The notes below the pieces were generated by a model. That model saw only the letters and a list, made by a program, of their open reading frames with translations. It was not told the origin of the DNA and searched no databases. Below are positions 40,101 to 48,200 of a DNA stretch of 64,000 nt, one piece after another. The stretch spans positions 28,982-92,981 of the forward strand of contig JAIPUZ010000113.1 in assembly GCA_022833215.1 (NCBI GenBank), given 5' to 3'. Numbering within the stretch: position 1 is the first letter of the stretch; the number at the start of each line of letters is the position of its first letter. Made by a program: the position numbers and the translations under genes. The stretch comes from Mesorhizobium sp. (GTDB taxonomy: Bacteria; Pseudomonadota; Alphaproteobacteria; Rhizobiales; Rhizobiaceae).

Positions 40101-40397
40101 GGCCACGAGTGGCAGGGCCTGCCCACGGGCGCAAGCCGCAACCAAGGCCGACGCTCGTGGGGGGCTTTCTACGACCATGTGAGCGCTGGCGCCAGCAACT
40201 ACGACGCTTTGACGACGCTGCCCGAACTTCAGGCGCCCGCGAACGATGGCTTGGGCAGCGGGCTGTTCTCCCCGATGCCTCTGTCAGGGTCGTTCACGCA
40301 CCAGCTTGACCTCACGCCGGAGGCCAAGCGCATGATGAATCCTCTGCCTGACGTGAAGACTACCTTCGGCCCGCCCATGCCCAGCGGAGTCCAATAA
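37197..40397 (+). CDS. Tape measure protein with lambda R-like lysozyme domain
   Basis: The 1066-residue protein has helical N- and C-terminal scaffolding parts, a Gly-rich hydrophobic region (about 155-215) and long helices, as expected of the ruler of the tail. Residues about 855-1005 match a GH104 lytic transglycosylase of the lambda R type: E877 in GVEGAGW, NTIVGGGSFSDFSRHPNKIG, AGAYQITGTTWRRVSARLGL and DFSPTSQTRAAIELMRGRGA. The domain probably opens the peptidoglycan during DNA entry. Follows the frameshifted chaperone genes; next gene starts in an overlap. Confidence 0.9.
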   Translation: MAGIKIPVAAEFSSADAEKSVQQFRQQMNSLGQQIAQTNRVKFTPIDKATVEDVRRVVQQFEQLRRIQGGLNQRLKATGQSNAGFLDVDWNRLYADANARGRAMQKAFEYVTGSTFQDAGAGPGTAPPGRQRHRAPDPNPNRQPRSPGGGSGGGGGGGVPGMAAGVAQAGLRAAGPAGGVAAGALGTGMSAGFGAGLMGLVGGMLALGVGKAVSAVREKVGAAEQESIQYDTLKRSLGDVNVSFRLLRDSVRASAATLGVNFDEAQRLAVSFARLSNATHEHANALGEEVRVGGGLSRAFGMDPSQGVGFSAQMRLFGVTQNEQDSRRMALLVGETIARASGFSQAGQILQAISSYTEQQTRLGLNSANVAGYSGYLSAAAGSGIAGLDPMGAAGLLARVNSSVQSGGAAGEAGQNFFARIGRMRGLDPLQMAVWREQGAFGTGASAFGPGSVYSRFAAANGLGTPARAGSNRMLIFDAMDQARKEYGNNPLMMANAVQNLFGIGINQAMALSTLSPGQLGGMESRLGRLNIDLGNVNETGFNLLSQIEAGDRNALALVARDLAGREGDRALSSSEQAALQGAWDSGDDDALRDTLATLVARHGQAETEGEKVRNSIAGVERVVQEFASRLVPLTTDIRHGVMFLAGERGGSPNDIRAAVLRSESSARIGDIEVNKQREIDAQRALIDGLSTEYGDLFEQRRKEAWAGTLDDDKLAAYNKRLGEITEQRTTASNRIRELYDEQTKLIEQENQALQRRIDDMLEAERVRRKAEDEAMAARAGGSGGSVSYGSMVERFPQTGPASYGGGGGLGAAPAGTSAGDGGGITPVPAGPASGRYGGGSGIIGPEIAAALDAEGITDPAERRNIASMLSGISGVEGAGWNTIVGGGSFSDFSRHPNKIGIRTADGPSTAAGAYQITGTTWRRVSARLGLTDFSPTSQTRAAIELMRGRGALGLAAAGDFSGAASRLGHEWQGLPTGASRNQGRRSWGAFYDHVSAGASNYDALTTLPELQAPANDGLGSGLFSPMPLSGSFTHQLDLTPEAKRMMNPLPDVKTTFGPPMPSGVQ

Positions 40398-41884
40398 TGC
40401 CGCGCATCCAGTCCCATGTGCCCCAGCTCGAGGTGCGCCTCTACAAGACGATCTCGCGGTCGACGGATGGCGAGCTGCCCGTGTCCGAGCGCTATGCCGG
40501 GAAGGCCGACTACATCAACCTGACCCCGTTCCTTGGCGATGGGAGTTCCGTCCGTACTTCCAAGTCGGTGCGCGAGGCCGCTGGCGGCTTCACCATCACC
40601 ATCCCCGACAAGCCGAATGGCGACGGGACTGCGCTAGAGTCCGTCGCCGGTCTGGTGGAGCCGCAGGACGTCGTCGAAATCCGCATGAGCCACCATCCGG
40701 TTCCTGTTCCTCCGGTCGTCATGCGCGGCTTCGTTTCCACCATCCGCCGCACGCAGACCATGGGCGCGCAGGGCCGACCGCAGCGCTCGGTCGTCATCTC
40801 CGGGCTCGACTACGGGAAAATCTGGCAGATGCTGCAGATCCTGTTCCTGCCGCGCATGCTGACCGGCGAGAGCCTGCTTACCAACTTCAAGATGTACGAA
40901 GCCTTCGGCGTCGGCTTCGAGAATGCGATGCCGGCCGGCGACTTCATCCGGCAGGCCATCGAACAGATCGTCAACGACCATCTGAAAAAGATGATGCCGG
41001 ATAAGTCCGTGAACCCGGTCCAGATCACGCCGGACATTCTGGTCAAGCACGGCACCGTCAGCGTGCACATGGACGGTCAGGACGGCCAGTCGGTGTACGA
41101 CATCATGAAGTTTCATGGTGACGTGGGGATCTGGAACGAGCTGTATGTCGAGGACCGGCAGGATGGCGTCTACGGCGTATATCGCCCGGTTCCCGCCCTG
41201 CACGTCGTCGCGCCCGATGGGAGCAAGAGCCGCCTGATTCAGGAGGACGCGCCGGAGCCTGTCTATGTCGAGGTAAACGATAACGACATCATCAGCCTCG
41301 GCGTGGAGCGGTCCGACGCGAACGTCGCAAACTTCTACTGGGTCCGTGGCCCGAAGTTCAATCTGGTGACCGACGTCTATCGCATGCAGTACGGCATGGG
41401 CGACGAGAGCGTGTTCCTGGCGGACTACGCCAACACGGCGGTGAAATACTATGGCCCGCGCGCCATGTATGCCGACACCCAGCAGGGCGGGGATGCGGTC
41501 CTCAACCACGGCAGCGGGCAGGATGCTGAATCCGAGCAGCGCCGCCGGGTCGAGGTCAAGGACTGGATCGACTATCGGCGTCAAGCCATGGTCGACATGA
41601 ACAAGGACAACGTGATCCTCGAGCGCGGCACGGCGCGGATCAAGGGCGGTATCATGCGGGCCGATGGCCTGGAGCCGATGAAGCCCGGCGACTATGCCCG
41701 CATCCGCCAAGGGCGTTTCACGGCCGACTATTACGTGCCCATGATCGAGCACGAATTCCTGCCCTATCAGGGCTTTTTCTCCACCCTGCATCTCGAACGC
41801 GGCGAGGGCTTCGTCGAGCGCGTCCGCCTGGCTGGCGGGCGCCAGTCGCCGTGGCTGGTCGAACAGATGCGCCGTCTTGCTTGA
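40397..41884 (+). CDS. Baseplate hub protein
   Basis: A 495-residue protein right after the tape measure gene and before the spike. The beta-rich N-terminal region (YAGKADYINLTPFLGDGSSV), IPDKP and VVISGLDYGKIWQMLQILFL, and a C-terminal domain with GDYARIRQGRFTADYYVPMI, fit the T4 gp27-like hub that joins the tube to the spike. The order tape measure-hub-spike is standard. Overlaps the tape measure gene by one base. Confidence 0.78.
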   Translation: MPRIQSHVPQLEVRLYKTISRSTDGELPVSERYAGKADYINLTPFLGDGSSVRTSKSVREAAGGFTITIPDKPNGDGTALESVAGLVEPQDVVEIRMSHHPVPVPPVVMRGFVSTIRRTQTMGAQGRPQRSVVISGLDYGKIWQMLQILFLPRMLTGESLLTNFKMYEAFGVGFENAMPAGDFIRQAIEQIVNDHLKKMMPDKSVNPVQITPDILVKHGTVSVHMDGQDGQSVYDIMKFHGDVGIWNELYVEDRQDGVYGVYRPVPALHVVAPDGSKSRLIQEDAPEPVYVEVNDNDIISLGVERSDANVANFYWVRGPKFNLVTDVYRMQYGMGDESVFLADYANTAVKYYGPRAMYADTQQGGDAVLNHGSGQDAESEQRRRVEVKDWIDYRRQAMVDMNKDNVILERGTARIKGGIMRADGLEPMKPGDYARIRQGRFTADYYVPMIEHEFLPYQGFFSTLHLERGEGFVERVRLAGGRQSPWLVEQMRRLA

Positions 41885-41892
41885 GGTCACCC

Positions 41893-42636
41893 ATGAGCCT
41901 TGCTCTGGCGCGCGTCGCCGCCACCCACCCCGAGGACAATTCCGTCGATCTCGTCTTGATCGACAATGGCTCCCGGCTGGCCGGCGTGCAGATCATCTCG
42001 CAGTCGGCGAGCAGCCGGGCTGGGACCGTTGACCTTCCCGTCGTCGATCAGCCGAGCGACGGGAAGTGGGGCATGCAGGGGACCGGGCAGGACATGATTG
42101 CGGTGGTGGGGTACATCGGCCGGCAGCCGGTGGTGACCGGGTTCCTCTACCCGCAGGTGAACCAGATGCTGTTCAAGGATCCTCGGCTCAAGCTGTCGCG
42201 GCACCAGTCGGACGTCTACACGTCAATCGACGGCGATGGGAACACGCAGATCGTGCACCCGAGTGGGACGTACATCCGCATCGGGGAAAGTCCGGACCTC
42301 GACAATCTGGCGGGCAAGGACGCCGACGCCAACATGACGGTCGACCGGAACACGGGGCGCAAGGTCAATGTGCGGATCGGCATGGGCGGCGGGACTGCCG
42401 ACCTGACGATTTCGCCGGATGGAGCGGTGACGCTGAACACCCAGCAGACCGTGACGGTCAACGCGCAGGGCAATGTCATGGTGAAGGCTGCGCACGTCGA
42501 GGTGGATACGCCAGAGGTGCACTGCACCGGGGACGTGATCGTGGACGGCGACGTGGTCGCCTCGGGCATCAGCTTGGTGAACCACGTTCACGGAGGTGTG
42601 CAAAGCGGCAGGTCGAATACGTCGGAGCCGGTTTAG
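41893..42636 (+). CDS. Baseplate central spike (gpV/gp5.4-like)
   Basis: The 247-residue protein combines an N-terminal OB-fold region (PEDNSVDLVLIDNGSRLAGV), a middle with IVHPSGTYIRIGESPDLDNL, and a C-terminal beta-helix of short repeats (VTLNTQQTVTVNAQGNVMVK) ending in VNHVHGG. The HxH pair near the tip binds an iron ion in related spikes such as P2 gpV. It pierces the outer membrane during infection. Its stop overlaps the convergent secreted-protein gene by 4 bp. Confidence 0.88.
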   Translation: MSLALARVAATHPEDNSVDLVLIDNGSRLAGVQIISQSASSRAGTVDLPVVDQPSDGKWGMQGTGQDMIAVVGYIGRQPVVTGFLYPQVNQMLFKDPRLKLSRHQSDVYTSIDGDGNTQIVHPSGTYIRIGESPDLDNLAGKDADANMTVDRNTGRKVNVRIGMGGGTADLTISPDGAVTLNTQQTVTVNAQGNVMVKAAHVEVDTPEVHCTGDVIVDGDVVASGISLVNHVHGGVQSGRSNTSEPV

Positions 42637-43271
42637 TGGTAGTAGATGTCCGGCACGTCTACGACCACTTCGAAGTTTGCAGGCATAGAGTAGCCGGTTT
42701 CGCCGTTGTAAATCGCCCGCACATTTAGGATGATGATATGTCCTTGCTGCGTCCAACACCCAGCACCGTAGCCCTTCCCGAAGATGGGCATATTGACGAA
42801 GCTGCCGTCTCCTTCGCCGAAGTCGCAGCGGCCACGCTGGTTTAGGAGAACTTCTTGTCTCCCTTGCCCGATAGTGATTATTCCGCCGCTGAAGTGGGGT
42901 GTCGGTACTCGCTCACCTGCGGTGGGATACGATGCTCGGATGGCTTCGCACCCATTCTTGCTATTTGAGTAGGCATATACAGCTGGCTCGTCGCCGAAAT
43001 CGCTCTGTGTGACGACGATGAAGGCGGATTTCTCGCCCGTGGTGAAATATTCCGAGACGTCGCCGAAATTGGCATGGAAGGTCGGGATGCTGGGCATCTC
43101 CGCGCAGCTTTCGTCCTCACCGGGCATAAACCGGTAGACCGGCCCCATCATGTAGGCATCCTGGAACGCTTGAGATCCGTGCTCGATCCTTTGCAGGTTG
43201 GCCGCGCCGCTTGCCGCGGCGGCGGTGGTGAGGGCTACGGCGAGCCCTGCTGCGATTGCGATTTTCTTCAT
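42633..43271 (-). CDS. Exported protein of unknown function (212 aa), probable moron
   Basis: A signal peptide (MKKIAIAAGLAVALTTAAAA) is followed by about 190 residues rich in Gly, Phe and Asn, with four cysteines (SCAEMP, NGCEAIR, RCDFG, GCWTQ) that could form two disulphides in the periplasm. No family recognised. It lies on the minus strand within the baseplate operon and is AT-richer than its neighbours, both marks of an acquired cargo gene expressed from the lysogen. The ATG at 43271 is chosen because the signal peptide begins there. Could alter the cell surface or exclude other phages. Confidence 0.72.
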   Translation of the reverse strand: MKKIAIAAGLAVALTTAAAASGAANLQRIEHGSQAFQDAYMMGPVYRFMPGEDESCAEMPSIPTFHANFGDVSEYFTTGEKSAFIVVTQSDFGDEPAVYAYSNSKNGCEAIRASYPTAGERVPTPHFSGGIITIGQGRQEVLLNQRGRCDFGEGDGSFVNMPIFGKGYGAGCWTQQGHIIILNVRAIYNGETGYSMPANFEVVVDVPDIYYH

Positions 43272-43296
43272 GATTCCGAGTAATTTAGCCCCAAGT

Positions 43297-43312
43297 GTCG
43301 TGACCATACTCT
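43297..43312 (+). promoter_or_regulatory. Late-type promoter element 11 (GTCGTGAC CA TACTCT)
   Basis: The ATG at 43319 is six bases after the last T. CCATACTC-TGA-GAGTATGG is a perfect 8-bp dyad over the box and start codon, the best of the family. Confidence 0.85.
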
Positions 43313-43318
43313 GAGAGT

Positions 43319-44509
43319 ATGGCGATCATCAACACCCCCACTTCACAGAAAGCGGGTGCGCGTCCTATCTCGTTCGTCTTGGACGACCGGGCGGGCGGCG
43401 CTGCACCGTCGTGGGTGCCGTTGGTGATCCGGCCGGAAGACCTGACGCGAACCGAGCCGGCCCGCGTAGCGACGCACCAGACCCTTGGCCGCGATGTCAT
43501 CGGCTGGTCCGACCATTTCGGCGCCGGTCTGCCGACGCTGGCGATCTCGGGCCACACCGGCTGGCGCCAGCACAGCAGCTACGGCGATGGCCAGCGAGAG
43601 TTCGAGCGCTTGAACCAGATGGTGGCACGGGACTATCCGGCCGCGAAGCAGCGCGCCATCGACATGGGCCGGGATCCTTCTCTGGTCCGCCTGGTATTCG
43701 CCGACACGCTGAACAACGCGGTCTGGACGGTTGAGCCGACGGCCTTTGTGCTGCGCCGCTCCCGTACCCGGCCGCTCCTTTATCAGTACAACATCACCAT
43801 GAACGCCATCGACACGAGCGCGAGCGCGCCCGTGATCGACTTGCCGTTCGCCGGCGACACGATGGCTGGCCTCGGAGCGCTGGAGCGTGCCCTGCGGACC
43901 ATCGAGGGCTATGCCGGCAACGTAGAGGCATGGGTGAACGACGCCGTGCGCATGGTGGATCAGGGCTGGGCGCCGATTGGCGGGACCATCCGCTCGTTCA
44001 TGGATGTGTCGAACCGCGTATTCGGTTCGGTGGAGCGGGTCGGTCGCGCGGCCAGCGGCGGCATCGGTGCGGTGGGCAATATCCTGATCGGCTCGGCTGG
44101 CGATCTGGCGACCATCGGCAGGAATGTGTTCCGCGCTGTTTCTGCCATCCACTCGGTGCCGTACCAGCTGAAGCACACCCTCGGCATGGTGTCGTCGGCC
44201 TACACCGAGGTGTATTGCATCTTCAACAACGCCCTGCGGCCTCGCCGTTTCTATGACGACTACACCGACCTGTTCGGGGCCTCGAACTGCTCGTCGACCA
44301 CGGGCATGCATGGCTTCTCCCGCTTTGCCGATGGCAATGCCTTCGACCTGATGCAGCAGCGCACCTCTCCCGTCATGTTCAACGAAGCCGCCCTGACCTC
44401 GATCTCGGCGCTTCGCTCCCTCGACCCGGTCCTGCACGAGGTGCCTCTGTCGGAGATCAATCGCAACCTGCTCAATGTGGTGTCGGGCTTTGGGGGCGTG
44501 GCTGAATGA
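43319..44509 (+). CDS. Baseplate/tail hub-associated protein (396 aa)
   Basis: Located between spike and gp25-like genes. The N-terminal half (FVLDDRAGGAAPSWVPLVIR, then LPTLAISGHTGWRQHSSYGD and LYQYNITMNAIDT) has the pattern of large-phage tail proteins annotated as baseplate or DNA-circularisation-type proteins, with a helical C-terminal half containing RRFYDDYTDLFGASNCSSTT. It starts on a leaderless late promoter and overlaps the next gene by ATGA. Exact role uncertain. Confidence 0.6.
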   Translation: MAIINTPTSQKAGARPISFVLDDRAGGAAPSWVPLVIRPEDLTRTEPARVATHQTLGRDVIGWSDHFGAGLPTLAISGHTGWRQHSSYGDGQREFERLNQMVARDYPAAKQRAIDMGRDPSLVRLVFADTLNNAVWTVEPTAFVLRRSRTRPLLYQYNITMNAIDTSASAPVIDLPFAGDTMAGLGALERALRTIEGYAGNVEAWVNDAVRMVDQGWAPIGGTIRSFMDVSNRVFGSVERVGRAASGGIGAVGNILIGSAGDLATIGRNVFRAVSAIHSVPYQLKHTLGMVSSAYTEVYCIFNNALRPRRFYDDYTDLFGASNCSSTTGMHGFSRFADGNAFDLMQQRTSPVMFNEAALTSISALRSLDPVLHEVPLSEINRNLLNVVSGFGGVAE

Positions 44510-45234
44510 GCGGCGTATTCGAGCGCAGCGTCGATGGCTTCCGCCATGCCGAGACGCATCACGGCGATGATCTGAAGGCGGTTGCTCTGCGTGAGCTGGG
44601 CGACGCAAACCGCTGGCATGAGCTGGCCTGGTTGAATGACCTGGTCCCGCCGTACCTAACGGACGACCCCAAGCGCGCGGGCGACCACGTCCTTCTTGCC
44701 GGATCGATGCTCTTGGTGCCCTCGGCGCCCATGCCGTACCAGCCGAACCGCAACACCGACGAAGTGTTCCTGCGGGACTGCGTGCTGGTGCAGGGGGAAC
44801 TGCGTGATGATGGCCTTGGCGACCTCGGTATCGTGGCGGGTCGTGCGAACCTGAAGCAGCAGCTGCTGCATCGTCTGAATACGCCGCTGGCCCAGCTGTA
44901 CCGGCATCCGAACTACGGCTGCGGTGTTTACCGCATCCTGGGCGTCATCAACGGGCCGACGGCCGGGCAACTGGGCGCGGACTATGTCCAGACCGCGCTC
45001 CTGTCCGATTTCCGTGTCGATCAGGTGACGCAGACCGAGGCCGAAATCTCGGGCGACACGGTGCGCATCGCGGCGGAAGTGATCCCGGTCACGGGCGGCA
45101 AGCCTGTGGATCTGTCGTCCCTCGGCAACTGGAACCCGTGGCCATGGCAGCGCCCGCCGGAAACCGGCGGCGAGGATCCGGGTGCCGGCGGCTGGGGTGA
45201 GAGCTGGGGCGATAACTTCGGTGGCGGTGCATGA
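44506..45234 (+). CDS. LysM-like plus gp25-like baseplate wedge protein
   Basis: The N-terminal ~65 residues (DDLKAVALRELGDANRWHEL, AWLNDLVPPYL) resemble a LysM-type module, as in tail proteins that touch peptidoglycan. Residues about 110-200 (RANLKQQLLHRLNTPLAQLY then RHPNYGCGVYRILG) fit the gp25/W family of wedge proteins that start sheath assembly. A Gly/Trp-rich tail follows. Both ends overlap the neighbours by ATGA. Confidence 0.82.
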   Translation: MSGVFERSVDGFRHAETHHGDDLKAVALRELGDANRWHELAWLNDLVPPYLTDDPKRAGDHVLLAGSMLLVPSAPMPYQPNRNTDEVFLRDCVLVQGELRDDGLGDLGIVAGRANLKQQLLHRLNTPLAQLYRHPNYGCGVYRILGVINGPTAGQLGADYVQTALLSDFRVDQVTQTEAEISGDTVRIAAEVIPVTGGKPVDLSSLGNWNPWPWQRPPETGGEDPGAGGWGESWGDNFGGGA

Positions 45235-48200
45235 ACGCTAAGCCTTCTCCCAATCAGGGGCTGATCGCCGGCTGGCGCACGGGTGAATCCGGTTGGGGCG
45301 ATCCGATGAACCGCAACCTGCGGACCGTCGACGCCATCCAGCACATCTATGTCCGCTCAGCCACGGCGCAGACGCCGCCACCCTTCCCCACGGATGGGGA
45401 TCGCTACATCGTGCCGCTTGATGGTGCCGGCCTGTGGGCTGAGCATCGTGGCAAGCTGGCGGTCTGCACCGAGGGCTGGTGGTCCTACTACGACCCCCGC
45501 GCCGGTTGGACCGCCTTTGTCGAGGACGAGAACAACCGGCAGGTGTTCTTCGACGGGACGCGGTGGAATACGCGGTCATTCCGCATCGACTATCCCGACG
45601 AGTCCGAGGGGCTGGAAAGCCAGCTTGAGCGTACCCAGCGCGAACTGGAGCAGATGACGGAGGATCTGCTCGAGCAGTCCGAGCGGATCGTGAAGGAGTC
45701 GCGCGATCGTGCCTCGCAGACCTTGGAGCTGTCGGACCGGCTGGACGCCGAGGCGCAGGAGCGTCTGGACCAGGCGTCCGAGCTGCACGGCAGGATCCAG
45801 CAGGAAGCCCAGCGCGTGTCGGCCGTGTCTGATCGTGTGCAGGCCGAGGTGCAGAACCGGGTATCTGCGATGTCGCAGCTGAACCGCGACATCATGGAGG
45901 AAATGACCGACCGTTTGGCCGAGGTCACGAACCTGCCCGACGAAATCATCCGCATTGCAAACGAGCTGAATGAGGGGCTTGAGGGCCTCTATCACGATAT
46001 CCGGGAGAACGCAGGCGCTATCGCGCAGGAGGCGTCCGACCGTGAGGCTGCGGTGTCGGCCATCGCGGACAGCTTGGAGGCCGAGGCGCAGGAGCGGCTC
46101 GCTCTGGCGCAGAATGTCAGCGAGACCCTGCAGCAGCACGCCGATAGCATCTCGGAGCAAGCCCAAGGCATCGCGGACAATGCTGCTGGGCTCGCGCGCG
46201 AAATCTTGGATCGGGAGTCCGACACGGAGGTGCTCGGGGCTCAGATCGTCTCGGTGTCCTCGTCGCTCGATGGAGTGGCGATGCAGCTTTCCGGGCTGAT
46301 CTCCCGAACGGAGGACGCCGAGTCTTCCATTGTTGACCTCGACCGCGTGACGGCCGATCTGGCGTCGCGCGTGTCGGTGGTGGAGACAACTTCCGGCGAG
46401 AACCGAAGCCGGATCACGTCAGTGGAGGAGACGTCCGCTGATCATGCGCTAATGCTGGCCGAGCTGCAGTCCACCGCTGAGGAGAACGAGTCGGTTATCA
46501 CCAGCATGATCGAGGCGTCGTCCTCCCACGCGCGGTGGCTTGAGCGTTTGCAGACTGTCAGCTCGGATTCCGCCTCGTCAATCACCGATCTGCGGGAGAC
46601 GACGGCTGGGAACGCTTCCCGCCTGGGCGTTGTGGAGACGCAGGCCGGTGATGCGCTGTCCCGGGTGACGTCTGTCGAGCAGACCGCCGCCGGCCATGCT
46701 TCTCGGCTGGATACGGTCGAGGTGAGCGTCGGCGCGGCGGAGTCCTCCATTTCCGAGCTGCATGATGTGCAGGCCGGGCAGGCCACCCGTATCTCGTCGG
46801 TCGAGACCGTGGCCGGTGATGCGCAGTCGCGGGTCGGCGTCGTGGAACAGACCACCGCAGGGCATGCGTCCCGCCTCACGACCGTAGAAGCGACGGCGGA
46901 TGATGCCGTGGGCCGGGTTCGCACCCTGGAGACGGCCAGCGCCGACCATGCCTCGCGGCTCGTCACCGTCGAGGCGTCGGCTTTGGACAGCGCCTCGCGC
47001 GTGGTGACCTTGGAGGAAGCGTCGGCCGACCAAGCGATGCGCATGGTTTCGCTCGAAGCCGCCGCTGGCGAGAGTGACGGCGTCTTGACCGAGCTTCGCG
47101 TCGTCCAGTCAGGTCATGCGATGGCGCTTGACCGTCTGGCGGTCCGCTCCGGCACCGCCGAATCGGTGATCGAGGATATCCGCGAGGTGCAGGCCGGGCA
47201 CGCCAGCCGGCTGGGGACCGTCGAGACGAACGTCGGCGGGGTGACCTCCCGCGTGTCGTCGCTCGAAACCACCAGCGCGGGCCACGCCACCCGGCTTGAA
47301 AATGTCGAGGTGAAGGCTGGCGACAGCGCCTCCAAGATTTCCACCCTGGAGACGGCCAGCGCCGACCATGCTGCGCGCTTGGTGACGGTTGAGCGGACGT
47401 CGGGGGATAACTCCACCGCGGTCACCGAACTGCAGACGGCGACGGAAAGCCTGGCGACGCGCTCGGGTATCGTCGAGGCGGACATTGCCGGGGTGAAGTC
47501 GCGGGTGTCTACTGTCGAGCAGGCCGGGGTGGACTATGCCTCCCGGCTCAGCCAGCTGGAGACTGATGGTGTTGCCGCTTCGTCGCGGATCACTACGCTG
47601 GAGGAAACCAGCGAGGACCACGCCAGCCGGCTGTCCTCGGTCGAGTCCGGCGTGGGCGACGCTGGCAGCCGTGTGCGCAGCCTGGAAGAGGCCACCGCCG
47701 ATCATGGTGTTCGCCTGGAGTCCGTCGAGACGAGGACCGGCGCCAGCGAGGCGCTGATCAGCACACTCGAAATCACGACGGCCGACCATGCGTCCCGTCT
47801 GTCGACGGTGGAGGTTTCGGCCGGCGACGCCGTGGGCCGCGTCCAGTCCCTGGAGGAAGCGACGGCGGATCAGGCGATGCGGGTAACCACCCTGGAGGCT
47901 GCCGCCGGCGAGAACGACGGAGTCCTGACGGAAATCCGCGTCGTGCAGTCGGGCCACGCGACGGCCATCGATCGCCTGGCGGTCCGCTCGGGCTCGTCGG
48001 AGTCCGCCATCGAGGACATTCGGGACGTGCAGGCCGGACAGGCGACGAGGCTCGGCACCGTGGAGACCAATGTCGGCGGCGTGGCCTCGCGCGTGTCGTC
48101 TCTGGAAACTACCAGCGCCGGCCACGCGGCCCGGCTCACCACGGTCGAGACTGGTGTTGGCGATCTGCGGTTCTCCGTCTCCACGCTCGACAACGTCACC

